64,000 nt of DNA from assembly GCF_019175385.1 (NCBI RefSeq), contig NC_083337.1:165181713-165245712 (forward strand). Reading direction: 5' to 3'. Positions 23,163 through 35,739 of the stretch are shown here, piece by piece. The stretch is from Lycium barbarum. Its lineage: Eukaryota; Streptophyta; Magnoliopsida; Solanales; Solanaceae. The first letter of the stretch is position 1, and the number at the start of each line of letters is the position of its first letter. The notes below the pieces were generated by a model. The model had not been told where the DNA came from and searched no databases. It saw only the letters and a program-made list of their open reading frames with translations. A program made the translations under genes and the position numbers.

Positions 23163-23652
23163 TTAGGCAGGTCCTAAAAAAGGACAATCTGCAGGAATGG
23201 CCTTCGTTGGGGGTGGTCTTTAACTTTTGTCCCTCAAATTGGTGGTCTTTAATTTTTTTCCTTCGCTTAATACCTCAAGGTTCTGGGTTCGAACCCAGTC
23301 TCAATAAAAAAAATAAAAATTCGCAAGACATAAGTTTAAGGCATGCTTCTACTCAAAATTAGGCCTTAAGGTAGACCTGGCCTTATGGCAGAGGTTTGCA
23401 AAATTTCAGCAAAGTAATTTTTTTCCCTTAAGGAAGAGTTTGAAACCCAACTTAAGACATAAGGCATAAGTTTGAAATCCAACTTAAGGCATAGGTCCAA
23501 CTTATGCCTTGCGAATCCTAACTTATGCTTTGTTATTTTTTTTAATTTTTAACTGAGCGGGAGTTCAAACCCGAAACAAAAAGTTTTGCTATTTGAGGCG
23601 CAAAAATTAAAGACCAATCCTTTTGAAGGACATTTCGCGCAAAAAAAGCCTA
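23163..23652. mobile_element. MULE-like MITE B
   Basis: Left GGTGGTCTTTAACTTTTGTC; the right end in reverse complement is GCGCGAAATGTCCTTCAAAA then GGTCTTTAATTTTTGC. Both arms contain a TTCGAACCC or TTCAAACCC box next to the TIR. Adjoins MITE A, so one may have inserted beside or into the other. Exact border unclear. Confidence 0.55.
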
Positions 23653-23975
23653 AAAAATTCAAAACCCGAGTTTGCAATCGGATACAATGCTCTGACTATC
23701 TAGCTGCTTTCCAATTGGTACGGCGAATCAAGGATATTCCAACCCTCAGAATGCACATAATCTGTTCGATGATTTGTTTCAAAGAGCCCTCAGATTCATA
23801 TACCCCCTTTTAATTGCTCTTTCTCTGTTTGTATTTAACTAAATCTTTGAGTGGGTTCAATTAACAGCATTCGCAGTCCTTATTTTGTGACTTATTATCA
23901 TTTTTACTCCCTGCTTTACCATAATTGATAAATTTCAATCCTCCTGAGTGACAATTTGTTTGAAGTTTGAAGAAG

Positions 23976-25040
23976 ATGCTTATAAAACGTTTCTTTTCAT
24001 CGTCGTCGTCCGCTTCCCCGAATTTGTTTAAAATAGGAAGCATTTTGAAGCAAGCTAGGACATTTACAGATGCCGATATTCTTGATTATTCTAAGTTGAC
24101 ACACGATGCTAATCCATTGCATTTTGATGCTGAATGCGCCAAGAATGCTGGTTTTGATGACTGCATTGTTCATGGGATGCTTGTTGCTTCCTTATTTCCC
24201 AGGATTTTTGCTACCCATTTTGTAAGTTTTATTAGACTCCTAAATCCTGCCCCTTTAATTTTGATTCAATGACAGGGTAAAGATGTATATAAAAGTCCAA
24301 TTACAGGTAAACCATGTATCGTAAAAGTGGATTATTAATCGGGAAATGATGGTAAATAATCTGTTGCAGTGATTAAGCTATACACCGTTAGTGTATCTAA
24401 TCTAACCAAAACTTCATAATACTTTGCCAAGATACGATACTTTTATAGAATGATAAGATGAATATGATTTTAACACTATCATCAGGTTATTTAAAAGCCA
24501 AGTAGAAGTGTACAATCAGTTAACCTACACACTGCACAGAGAGCTTAACTGATATTCAAACTTTTTGTGTATATAGCGTAAATCTGAATATGATGATATA
24601 TTTCTTAAACTAGCAAAATATGCCATATTGTTGGATGGAGAAGGTGCCATTTAGGTCTAGTTTTATGTTGAACAATTCCTTAGTGTAACTCTAATTCTTG
24701 TTGTTTGGTTACTTCTCCAGCCCGGAGCTATATATGTCTCACAAACCTTGCAATTCAAGTTGCCTGTTTATATAGGAGATGAGATCATTGCTGAGGTACA
24801 AGCAACAAGCATAAGACAAATAAAAAACAAGTACATGTAAGTACCTATTGGCTGATGATTGATATCGACACAAAGTACATAGTTCGTAGCTCCTAATTGC
24901 ATTGCTCTTTGTGGTCCAGCGCAAAACTGTCAACAAAATGTATCAAGCATGACGGTCCTCTGGTAATCGATGGTGAAGCAACAGCAGTTTTACCATCTCT
25001 GGTCATGGAACCACCTCACTTGTCAAGTACTTCCAGCTAA
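23976..25040 (+). CDS. MaoC-type hot-dog dehydratase, probably mitochondrial 3-hydroxyacyl-ACP dehydratase
   Basis: Exons 23976-24221, 24721-24836 and 24920-25040 (TTT|GTAAGT, CTCCAG|CCC, AT|GTAAGT, GTCCAG|CGC), 160 aa. The hydratase-2 motif is present: DANPLHFD, with Asp44 and His49 as the expected catalytic pair, then IVHGMLVASL. The second exon gives a hot-dog strand, GDEIIAEVQATSI. The N-terminus MLIKRFFSSSSSASP is basic and Ser-rich, as in a mitochondrial presequence. In plants a protein of this size and layout dehydrates 3-hydroxyacyl-ACP in mitochondrial fatty acid synthesis. The ATG at 23976 is the first in frame. It faces the chaperonin gene tail-to-tail. A peroxisomal enoyl-CoA hydratase is less likely because no PTS1 is seen. 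Confidence 0.82.
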
Positions 25041-25811
25041 TCAGTAACACCTTAGCTCGTCAGCAAAAGTATCCTGAAGGTGCACGAGCATCTCTTAAGA
25101 AATACAAAGGGAATATCCCAGAGTTAATTGCAATCCTGGATCATTTGCATCTATAAGTTGCACAGCATACATGAGATGGTAGTGTTTGATGTCATTCAGT
25201 TCAGAGCCTTTAGGTTAAGTTAGTACTAGTTAGCAACTGCTGATACACATTAAAGTTACATTTGATTGCTGTACTTGGTGCCAAACTTTGTCCTTGGACT
25301 AGCACTTGTCATTGGAGTGTGACAGCGTTTGAGCTGTAAAACCTATGGAGTATTAAATTTTGATTCCTTCCTGCTGAATATACTAGTAATGGCTTAAACA
25401 TATCAAGCAATGAAAAGTAAAAACGTATTATTTGAGGCTGATTCCACCAATAGAGATACTGCCCTTTGAGAAAAATGAAGTAGGCTGCAAGAGAAAAACA
25501 CAACATCTGACTAATAGAGGTTTATTTGCAATCTGATGTTCGTACATTGTAATGATATATATTTTGCAAATATCGTTCTTAATCACATTAGTTAATATGT
25601 ATTCTCACATCAATTTATCATTTATAATCATGTCCAATTAACAGATGAGTCTACAATTCAACTCACTAGCACTAGCATAAACCGCTTCCAGTGCCATTTT
25701 GAAAGGAAAAGGATGAAGACTGTTTTACATGCGCAAGAATTTGCCATCCGAAGTACGAAAGTCCCACTCCCTGCGTAATAAGCAAAGAAGAAAGAACCAC
25801 TAAATAACGTA
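25041..25811. other. 3' flank of the dehydratase gene
   Basis: No coding beyond the TAA at 25040. Probable 3' UTR followed by intergenic sequence. Nothing else recognised. Confidence 0.5.
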
Positions 25812-26105
25812 ATAGTTTGTTTGGCCAAACTTGTTTTTTCCAATAAGTGTTTATTTAAAAAAAGTGAGGTGTTTGGCCAAGCTTTTGGAGAGTAGCAAAA
25901 ACAACTTTTTAGAAGCTAAAAAAATAGCTTTTGCTTAAAAACACTTTTGAAAAAAATACACTTATAGAATCACATTTTAAAAGCTTGACTAAATATTAAT
26001 TGTTTCTCAAAAGTGTTTTTTAAATTAAATGACCAAACACAAACTACATTTCGCCACAAGTAGTTTTCATAATAAACTGATTTTAAAAGCTTGGTCAAAC
26101 AAGAA
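25812..26105. mobile_element. MITE with GTTTGGCCAAAC-type inverted ends
   Basis: Left AGTTTGTTTGGCCAAACTTG, right AAAGCTTGGTCAAACAAGA, inverted to each other, about 290 bp between, internal AAAAACACTTTT repeats. No coding. A common structure in Solanaceae intergenic DNA. Confidence 0.6.
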
Positions 26106-26510
26106 TGAGAACAAAAATCACTAAAAGTTTGCAAAACATTATACACTTCACAATTCACTTGCACGCGTGATCGAGTTTGAAATTTTGAAGCTCCTGTATT
26201 CAACCTTTTTCTTTCCAAACTCTCAATTCCCTTTAATTGTATTCTCCTTTCCTGGTCAATGATTAAACAAATAAACCGCAGAAAAAACAATTCATAACTC
26301 CACGAAATGGAACGTGAATAACTGAAAATTTTATTAATCCTCCATGGAAGAAGTTTACAGCTAGTCCCAGAGCCAATGCACTTTTTATGTCAGCTTACAT
26401 TACAGCTAGAGAGCCAGCTGAAAATAACATGGCCTTCTCTTTTAGTCCTTCAAGCATGATCAACAATAATCTTTGTCCTAAATACCTGACTACTACTGTA
26501 TAATTATCGA

Positions 26511-29500
26511 TTACATCATGGGAAGTCCTTGAGGAGGAGCGAATGCAGGTGCAGCATTAGGCATTTTCTTGTCCACGACAATCGCTTGTGTAGTGAGTAC
26601 CATTCCTGCAACTGAAGCTGCATTCTGCAAAGCACATCTTGTTACCATTGCTGGATCAATAACACCAGCTTCTACTAAATCCTCATACTTGTCAGTCATT
26701 GCATTGTAACCCATCTTCCATTTGCTAGCCTTTATCTTCTCCACTACTACTTCCCCTTCAACCCCAGCATTCTGAGCTATCAAAGATGCTGGAGCTACTA
26801 ATGCCTGCAACCACAATTAAGATTTTAAAAAGAAAGAAGAAACAAGAAATCTTTATTGCTTTTGATAAGAGACTCATCCCAATGCACACTGTTCAACAGG
26901 CTTTCACTAGTTACAAACTTGATTTTTGTCCAATAAGGAATCATAATAAAGGACAAGAAAAAGAAAAAAAAACACGGTCCGCTACTACATATGCAGTAAG
27001 TGCTCAGTACAGTTATGTCTAATTGGATATTTTCCTATTAACGAAGGGCGGATATGCTCAATTTCGCATACTTTAAGGGCAAATTTGGCACTCTTGCTTA
27101 TTAATAAGCTAATTAGGTTAATTGGGACCTCCAGTTAAATTAAGGGCACATTTGGACCAACCATTGAACAGTAAGGGCATATGTGAGCTAAATTATTAAC
27201 GAAGGGCATATCTACTCAATTTAGAATACTTTAAGGGCATATTTGGACCTTTTCCGTAATCTAATAGGTACCCACAACTCAACTTCAATACATATTTGCA
27301 AAATAAAATAAATAACGAGGAGCTTCTTGATAGAAGTAAATTGACATTGTTTACCTTTTGCACAATGTCAGCGCCCAACTTCTCATCAGGATCTTCAAGA
27401 TTGTCCTTAATGGAGGGGACGTAAGTTGATAGATGAACCAAAGCAGCACCGCCACCAGGTACAATTCCCTCTTGAATTGCAGCAAAAGTTGCATTTTTTG
27501 CATCCTCAATTCTAAGCTTGCGGTCCTCAAGCTCAGCTTCTGTTGCAGCTCCTACCTTTATGACAGCAACGCCTCCAGACAACTTAGCAATTCTCTCAGC
27601 AAGTTTTTCGGAGTCAGTCACTGAATCTGTATTGTCCAACTCCTTTTTAATCTGAGAAATCCTAGCCTGTACCTCGTCTTTCAACACATTTTCAGCAAGG
27701 ATGGTTGTTGAGTTCTTGGTGATATTCACCTTTCTAGCAAAACCTAGTGCTTCAACTGGGGTATTCTCAATATCCATACACAAATCAGATGCCTGATACT
27801 CCGCTCCTGAAAGTATACACAACCAGCACTTTAGGAAATGTTTCCTTGTAAGGTAGACACATAGCAGCACTAACCAAATTCTCTTAAAAAAGAATTGCTA
27901 AATAAGCTGACTGGAAAATTGTATAAATTCAAGGAGAGTAAAATTACACATATTATCTAAGTATTCTATTGCTTAACATCCCACCAGTATCGGGTATAAC
28001 TTCCTCCCTCTTTCCTCCTCAAATACACATCCAAAATAGAAAATAAAAGAGGAAAAGAAGGACATTTCTTTGAAGACAAGGTACTATGGTTCTTCCATTT
28101 ATCTAGTTCAAGATTATGCTTCCACTTTCTTTATGCTTCCACTTTCTTTATTTACTTTTAAGATTATTCTAAAGGCGTCTAATCACACCAGAATGATGCT
28201 AACAATCTTAAATGAACATCTCCATTGGACAAATGCCTTCTATATATGCCTGACAAAACACAGACAGGTTCGGAACTAGTTTACTCTAACCAATCTACTA
28301 TTATCACATTTGTGAAGTGGTACAACTAGGTCAAGCAAGTTCAACTACCTGTTACAATGGCAATATCTTGGAGAAGAGCCTTCCTCCTTTGACCAAAACC
28401 AGGTGCTCTGATGGCAGCGACATTCAGTATACCTCGTAGCTTGTTCACAATAAGAGTAGCCAAAGCTTCTCCTTTTACGTCTCCAGCAATAATGAGCAGA
28501 GGGGCTCGTAATTCAGTTGCCTTCTCCAAGAGGGGCATAATATCCTTGATTGCTGAAATCTCGTGATCTGTAATCAACACTCTAGCAAACTCAAATTCAA
28601 CGATTAATTTCTCCTGGTTGGTGATGAATTGTGGGGATATATATCCCTTATCAATCTGCAAATAACGGAGCAAAGTTTGGGTTAACATACATTACAGGCA
28701 GTGGCAGAACCATAGGGGGTTATCGGTTCAACAGAACCCACAGTTTCCATCTCAAACCCTACGTATTATGTGATAACCAAGTCTTACTTAGAGTTAGATA
28801 TATATTTCGTAACCCACATTCTCAATTCAGAACCCACAACATCTAAACCTCGGATCTACAACTGTTTACAGTTGAACTACCCGCCAAATAGAAAAGAGAT
28901 TGTTTCATTCTTGGCCCATTGGCCGAAATTAATTACGGGTGCTAGCCAAAATATACCAAACCTATGCTGATTATGTATATTATATGTATGTTTGTACTTG
29001 ATATACATTAAATATGCATTAGCTGGCTATTATTTTCTAGAGTGGTCCAAAAAGGTAATTATCCCTAGAAAAAAACAGTAGAGAATACATTCTTGTCTAA
29101 GTAGGTGCATACCTCCATCCCCTCTTCAACACGAACAGTTGTTTCAAAGGAAGAGGATGACTCTATCGATAGAACACCATCAGGACCAACTTTGTCAATT
29201 GCATCAGCAATCATGGTTCCGATTTCATCATCATTTCCAGCAGAGATAGAAGCGATAGCTGGTGGGAAGACAATTATTTGTAAAATACTTATTGTCATCC
29301 ATTTTAGCAATAACAAAAGAAGGAAACTTAATAACCTTTGATGTCATCACGACCTTTAACAGGCCGAGCCCTCCTTTCTAGCATTGCAATCAAAGCATTT
29401 ACAGTTTTGTCAATGCCCTTCTTCAGAGAGACTGGATTTGCACCAGAGGTAACACTTAAAAGACCAAGTTTAATGATTTCCCGGGCAAGAACTGATGCAG

Positions 29501-31883
29501 TTGTTGTCCCATCACCAGCAGAATCATTGGTTAGGCTTGCAACCTTAACCATAAATTCCAAATTTTCAGTACACAAATCAAGGAGTATGATAAATAAGAC
29601 AATTGTTCTTACTGTCTGTCCTTAGAGCAATTAAACAGATTCAGGACAGATTTAACAATGATCTTCATGGAAGAAAATAACCAACCTCTCTGATAAGGGT
29701 AGCGCCTGCATTTTCCATGGCATCAGCTAGCTCTATGGCGCGAGCAATCGTGACTCCATCATTAACCACTTTCGGGGTATCATATTCATCTAAAACCACA
29801 TTCCTTCCTATAAGAAAGTAAACACGTCATCACGAGTTAAAATCATATGAACCAAGCTTATTTTCTGCCTCAATTATTTCTAGTTTGCTAAGAAATGAAA
29901 GAAAGCCGAGGGTCTATCGGAAACAGCCTTCCTACCTCCCAAGGTAGGGGTAAGGTCTGCGTACACTCTAACCTCCCAGACCCCACCTAGTGAGATTATA
30001 CTGGGTATGTTGTTGTTGTTGCTAAGATATGAAAGAAAATAGCCCATAAAGGAAACAAAAAGGTAACACAGAGCAGTACAAAGCCATAGAGCACCCGTTT
30101 TAATGTTCCCAAGGGCGCAACTACAAGTTATCATTAAAAGTAAAAGGACTTGAGTACTCATAATTGGGTTTTAAGACATCAAGAATTAATAAAAACTACG
30201 ACTATGTTTTATATGAAGATGAATATCATTTTCCAGCAAAATGTTTTTTACAAGGAAGTCATTTTCCGTCAAAAGGGGGAAAATGGCTTGCCTTACCTAT
30301 GAGTGAAAGTCATTCTCCTTACGATTATCTGAACTTCAACTAACACTAAGACATTATAATTGACATCTGGTACTAAAAAAATTCATAAAAGCACTCTCCA
30401 ATTTGCTAAGTATCTATATCTATATATAATATAAAGCTAGACATAGACAAGGTGATGTGGCACCTCTCTATGGCCACCATTCATATTTATCTTTTTTCTC
30501 CTTTTTTTTTTTTTTTGACATTTTCCCTCCATTTCTCTATCTAATAAAATAATAATCTATTAACTAATTGAATTATAAAGAGCCTCATCCATGCACGTTT
30601 AAACCAATTTATTGCATTTCAATGACCATTATGATTGCATATCAGTTAGATACCTTTTCACCTCCCCACTTTTCCCTATTCTCATAAACTCACACATTTA
30701 GTGTTCTATTATAAATGCCTACTAAGATGGTGCTGAAAGGTAGTACATTCCAAGTTAGTTTCCAATCCCATTTATTGAGAATCCCATCGTGTTCAATTGC
30801 TTCCTATTTTCTTCTGCTTCATGTTATTGATATGTTTCTCAATGTCCTATATTCTGATGAAACAAATGCAGGTTGTCCGGTAAGAGTTAGCATAATCAAG
30901 AGAAATAGAGTTTCAATATAAGCAAGTGTTTTTACTATTTTAATTTACGTATACTTACGTGTAACGTCGTATCTGAACTCTTACATAAAAGTAATGCATA
31001 CTGTTTCTTTCATGTTTAATTTCATTTTTGTCGTTTGGAATTTGCATGAAGTGGTTACTTTTAACAACTATTGATAGTATGGAGATTGCATCATTCATTT
31101 TCACTCCATCAGAAGAAAGGTATATATGTCCTACTTCTTTTTATACTATTTTTTCAGTGAAAGATCTAACTAATCTTCATTGCTTTCTTGCATGTAGCTT
31201 TAATATTTCCAAATGGAAAAGGATTAGAGAGAGTGTAAGATCTATTTCCTGAACAAATTTATTTATGAAAAAGAGTTTTAAAAAGAGTTGTCGTAAAATG
31301 AAGTTTGGTGCCTATTTAAAAGAATAGTGTGAGAAGAGCCAGAAATTCTTATTATAATAGGTTATATGACAAGCTCCACATACTTGAGTTTTAATATTTT
31401 CTTGATAAGTCATCTTAAGAAAAAAACTAAATTCATATGAAAATTAATTAGTGTTAGAACTTAGAATTACTTTTTCCATATAAAAATGTTTTGTAAGTAG
31501 TTTTCTTAATCAATATGTTTACAGTTGACAAACGTAATTGTCGACTGTCATTCAACTTTTACGTTACTAATTCCACTTACATTTCGTAGATAATATAACA
31601 AAAAATTTAATGCATATACTAAGAAGGAATTTTTACATGATATAGCTAAATATATAGGAGGTACTTAAGTATAATAACTACACTTTAATTTTGTTACAAA
31701 CTGTAGCTATAAGGTATTTGTATTTACAACTCATAACTATAAAGTATATGCATCTGGCTTACTGTATTTTTTGGCAAACTAGATGTATTTGACTGTATGT
31801 GTTGTTTGACTGATCTATATACATATGCATTTCGCTGACTGTATTTTGGCAATGTAGAATATTTGACTGTATGTGTTGTTTGA

Positions 31884-31943
<60 letters not shown>

Positions 31944-34183
31944 TATAGATATATATTTGGCTGACTATATTTTAGAGGGGTATATTTCAATACACCCGAA
32001 TACGCGCGAAACAAGTAAACCATAACTACAAATTGTAATTATTATTTGAATTCAATGTATAATCAACACGGTGTTAATTTGGAATGGAAACAGTTTTCTT
32101 TGAAAATAAAAAATAAAAGTTATAATATAATATTTTAAAATAAGTATTATAGTAATGAAATTCTATACCTTTTGCATGAGAAATAAAAAGACCTCGATGG
32201 TATGAAAATGAAAATGCCAAAAATTGCACATACATATATAAGAATAGATAACTAAAAATAAAGAGAAAAAATTTACACTAACTTTATTTTTTAAATATAC
32301 GATTTAATTAGATTTTTTAAAAGTTAAACCAATAAGAATGTAATTTTTGTGTTATTTGTGTAATTATATTTTAATGTGGAAAGAATATGTTGTTTAATGT
32401 GGAAAAAAATATGCTATTTAAAAAACCTTGAATTTGAATAGAAAAATTAAATTACTTGAAATTTAATTTAAATTGAAAGATAATATATTTGAATCTAGAT
32501 TAAAAAGAATATAGATTTGAAAAAGTGGCTTAATAAAAAGTATGGTTTGATTCTTTTGCCGCTTTTTAACCATGTGATATTTAATTGGGTATAAAATATG
32601 AATTTGATGAGTTAAATATGTCTATTATTAAAATAAAAAAAAATGGGGCTTTAGTGACATGGCATGCCAACTAAGAGAGAAAGAGACTTTTGAGGTGTTT
32701 AGGTATTTTTTGAGAAAAATAGTGATATTTGAGTGACCTTATTGTCCTAAATGAAATAAAAGTAACTTTTGTAGGAAATACCCTAAACTTGGGTGACCAT
32801 CCAAGGATTTATACCATTTTATAGTTCTTGTGTTGTGCCTTTTAATTACCTACCTCTCGTCTTAAGAACTTTCTCAATCAACTATTCTTCTTCTTTTTTT
32901 CATATTTTTTTATTTTCTTGCTGTCTATTTTTTTCTCAGCTATGTTATTATTTTTTAATGATTCTAATGTTAAAATTTATTAAGTGAATAAACAGGTAAG
33001 ATCTTTTTTTAAGAGCCTGAAGTTTGAGATTTTTATCTAAACTTCTGTGTATTCTCTTCACCTTTTTTTTAAATTTATTAACATATGCACATAAAAGATC
33101 ACTTTCTTCCTTCTAAATGCTTTTTAAATAAAAAAATAGAAAATAATTTCACCTATATTAATCTATTTAGAATTTGAAGATAAAAAGAATATCAAGATTT
33201 TTTGTTTTTGCAAGATATTTTAATATTTTGCTATTTTAACGTTCAATGTCATATTTTATTACTGATATTTTAATATTTTGCTACGTATTACTTATAAGTA
33301 TTAATCTTGAATATACTTTTTTCTGCAAAAAATTTCCACTCACTAACCAAACACCATGGAGAATGACTTTCTTGATAGCAAAGACATTCTACCTCAAACC
33401 CCCAAAATTAATCTAGTGGTTATATGAATCCACTGTATCAAAAACAATTATCTTACTTTTGAATAGCTTTACTCTTACCATCAACCTGCTGTACTTTGCA
33501 ATATCCATAAACAATAAAAAGGAAAACTTTGATTTATCTAACATACCCCGAGGACCAAGAGTAACACCAACAACATCGACAAGCTTATCAATTCCTGCCT
33601 GAAGGGCAGCTCTTGATTTCTGGTCAAATGCAATTTCTTTAGCATTTGCCCTTACTACTAATCTGCTCTTTGAACCTTTATTGTTGAATTTCTGGCCTTG
33701 CAATTGATTCACCCTTCTTTCCTTCAAACCCTCCTGCATTAACACCCCAATAGACCAACAAACACATAAAGATCACAACTTTAAGCAGATCCCAACAAAA
33801 AAGATAAAGATCAGTAGATCAAAAATATATACTCACTCCATTTCATTTTTTTTTTTTTGTCTTACTTCCTTTTCAGTCTATTTAAAAAATAACGTCTCTT
33901 TACTTTTTTCTTTGACAACTTTTCACGTGATACGTTTAAGACCACGAGAACTACAGTCATTTTGTTACATTCTGTATATCTTCAGTTTAGAAGCACAAGA
34001 TTCAAAAATCTTTCTTTATTTTTTAGGACCCTTACTTTTATAAAATTTGTGGCAAGTTAAAACAAGACAAACAAATTGAAGTGGAGGGAGTAACAAAAAA
34101 AAAGATCCCAAGAAACAGATGAGTACCAGTTTAGAGGAAGAAGGAAAGATAGATGCGGTGGAGATAGCATTAGCAGATGCCAT
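26511..34183 (-). CDS. CPN60A: Chloroplast chaperonin 60 subunit alpha (RuBisCO large subunit-binding protein alpha)
   Basis: Plastid GroEL-type chaperonin that folds imported and newly made stromal proteins, RuBisCO large subunit among them. Exons 34183-34127, 33733-33547, 29807-29686, 29543-29336, 29258-29113, 28655-28349, 27806-27355 and 26804-26511 join without a break to 590 aa. Ser-rich transit peptide ([18 protein letters not shown]), then [19 protein letters not shown]. Hallmarks: [40 protein letters not shown] (nucleotide site), [36 protein letters not shown] (apical), [21 protein letters not shown]. Ends in [11 protein letters not shown], with no GGM tail. Some substitutions (ASLTND, IAGDVKG) suggest a diverged paralog, but the alpha assignment is firm. 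Intron 2 is 3.7 kb and TE-filled. Confidence 0.93.
27020..27255. repeat. AAGGGCATATTTGG-type repeat in CPN60A intron 7
   Basis: AACGAAGGGC.GATATG.TCAATTT and ATACTTTAAGGGCA.ATTTGG occur twice, at 27038-27095 and 27192-27245. A duplicated terminal segment of an unclassified element. Confidence 0.5.
28690..29062 (+). repeat. Unclassified interspersed repeat, copy 1
   Basis: Lies in CPN60A intron 5. Holds CCGAAATTAATTACGGGTGC, AAAACC..CTGATTATGTATA and TAGCTGGCTATTATTTTCTA. A second copy with the same order lies at 40318-40530 in the transporter gene. Its start, GGCAGTGGCAGAACCATAGG, resembles ends of non-LTR or SINE-like plant repeats. Superfamily not determined. Confidence 0.55.
29887..30038 (+). 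mobile_element. SINE with TTG tail, in CPN60A intron 2
   Basis: Body 29903-30021: GCCGAGGGTCTATCGGAAAC, AGGTAGGGGTAAGGTCTGCG, TACACTCTAACCTCCCAGAC, tail GGGTATGTTGTTGTTGTTG. Flanked by a target duplication, GCTAAGAAATGAAAGAAA before and GCTAAGATATGAAAGAAA after. TTG-tailed SINEs of this sequence are abundant in Solanaceae (TS-like). Confidence 0.85.
30413..32790. other. TE-derived filling of CPN60A intron 2
   Basis: The start TCTATATCTATATATAATAT followed by AAGGTGATGTGGCACC looks like a Helitron 5' end, but no matching CTAG hairpin end was found. At 31680-31990 GTATTTGACTGTATGTGTTG is repeated. No coding region. The remainder to 33546 is AT-rich with nothing recognised. Confidence 0.3.
31888..31940. 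repeat. (TA)n microsatellite
   Basis: About 26 AT units in CPN60A intron 2, followed by AGATATAGATATA. Confidence 0.95.
33831..34092. mobile_element. Stowaway-like MITE in CPN60A intron 1
   Basis: TA target, left CTCACTCCATTTCATTTTTT, right (reverse complement) CTCCCTCCACTTCAATTTGT then TTGTCTTG, TA after. About 260 bp, no coding. Tc1/mariner type. Confidence 0.7.
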
Positions 34184-34375
34184 TATTGGAAGAAAGAGTA
34201 GAGTGAAGAGGGTGTAAGTAGCTGCTTCCTTCTACTAGGAATAAGGAGTGGGTGTTAGGTGGGGTTTTGGAGGTAGCAATAAGGTTTAAGCCTGCCTGGT
34301 TAGGTGAAGTCTCCCAAAAGGCTATTAAATTCTTCGTTTAGTTTTGACCAAATGTTACACTACAACTTCTTTAAT

Positions 34376-34733
34376 AATCCTTCCGTTCACTTTTACTTAT
34401 CCATTTTGAATTTTTCACGCTATTTAAAAAATAATAAATGAAGTATATAATTTATCAATGTATTTATATTAATTGGTGCATATTTTTATTGAATTTGAAA
34501 AATGCTTTGAAGTGAGTAATTAATACAACAATAACAATAACCCAGTGAAATCCCACAGCGTAGGGTAGAGTGTACGCAGACCTTACTCCTACCAACGTGA
34601 AGTGAGTAATTAATACTATGAGTAAACTAGGAAAAATAAAATTATCTTATCTTTGATATGTTAAAAGTGACAAGTAAAAATGAAAATCTATTTTTAAAAA
34701 AATGGACAAATAAAACTGACCGGAGAGAGTAAC
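34376..34733. mobile_element. Stowaway-like MITE interrupted by a SINE fragment
   Basis: Left CCTTCCGTTCACTTTTACTT ATCCATTTT; the right end in reverse complement is ACTCTCTCCGGTCAG with TTTATTTGTCCATTTTT. A SINE fragment sits in the middle at 34531-34600 and splits it. Lies about 200-550 bp upstream of the CPN60A start codon. Confidence 0.65.
34531..34600 (-). mobile_element. Truncated TTG-tailed SINE
   Basis: On the plus strand: ACAACAATAACAATAACCCA, then GTAGGGTAGAGTGTACGCAG ACCTTACTCCTACC. Flanked by direct repeats TGAAGTGAGTAATTAATA (34511) and GTGAAGTGAGTAATTAATAC (34600), the target duplication. Truncated by about half against the other copies. Confidence 0.75.
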
Positions 34734-34770
34734 TACGTACTACATGTCAATCCAATATACTAAGTTAATA

Positions 34771-35477
34771 GAGATAAGGGTCAAAAAGACACCCTAACTA
34801 TCATTTTTTTTTTTAGTTTCATACCTAAACTATCATAAAGTTGAGAAAACTACCTAAACTATTACTGTCTAGTTTGCAAAACACACCTGAACTAAATGTG
34901 TGAACTCACTCTCCAAAAGACAAGTGAAGCTGAAATTTTCTCAAAAAATTTATTCACATGACATAAATAATGCTATGGTGGCACTTACATGGAAATTAAA
35001 AAATAATATTTTTTTATTAAAAAAACTGCATTATTTTTTTTAAGAAAATCAACATTTAAAAAAAACAAATCTGGATTTTTAAAAAAATCAAAAATTTAGA
35101 AAAAATGGATTTTTTTTTTTTTTTTTAAAGTGTGAAAACTAAACAATCAGTTTTTTTTTTTAAATAACTTTTCCATTTTTTAAACTATTTTTTTTTACAA
35201 ATATTATTATTTTTCAGTTTGTTTTTTAAAACAAATAGTTTTCTTTTTAAATTTTCATGTAGGTGCCATTGTGACATTATTTATGCACGTGGAAAATACT
35301 TGGCAACATTTTTATATAAAATGGAGAGTGTAGATCACATGCCATTCAAGAATAATTTGAGGTGTGTTTTGCAAACTAGATAGTAATAGTTTAGGTAGTT
35401 TTCTCAACCTTCTGATAGTTTAGGTATGAAACTAAAAAAATAGTAATAATTGAAGTGTGTTTTTGACGCTTATCTTA
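34771..35477. mobile_element. Inverted-repeat element of about 0.7 kb
   Basis: Left GATAAGGGTCAAAAAGACAC CCTAACTATC, AGTTTCATACCTAAACTATC, CTACCTAAACTATTACT; the right side is its inverse (GATAGTTTAGGTATGAAACT, TTTTGACGCTTATC). Arms are about 130 bp. The centre is A/T-rich without coding. Non-autonomous DNA element, superfamily unsettled. Confidence 0.7.
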
Positions 35478-35739
35478 GGTTAATATCAGCCATAATATCC
35501 CTGTTTTTCATATCATACACTAGATGTACAAAATTTATTTTTTTATATAATTAACCAATCATTTGTATAGTGTTTTGACAAAGAAAAAAGAAAATTTGTA
35601 ATGCGATCATTTTTGCTTTGCCTTTTAACTGAAATGTCGTGAAGAACGTGCGTCAAAATATGGATTTGATGTGTTGAATGTTGAGCAACATTTCTATTGC
35701 ATTTCCTTTTCTTTCTTGCTATGTCATAAATCTAAGGGC

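Noticed and set aside
30413..32790. Full Helitron in CPN60A intron 2
   Set aside because: The 5' end looks right but I could not find a matching CTAG hairpin terminus, so only a weak note was kept.
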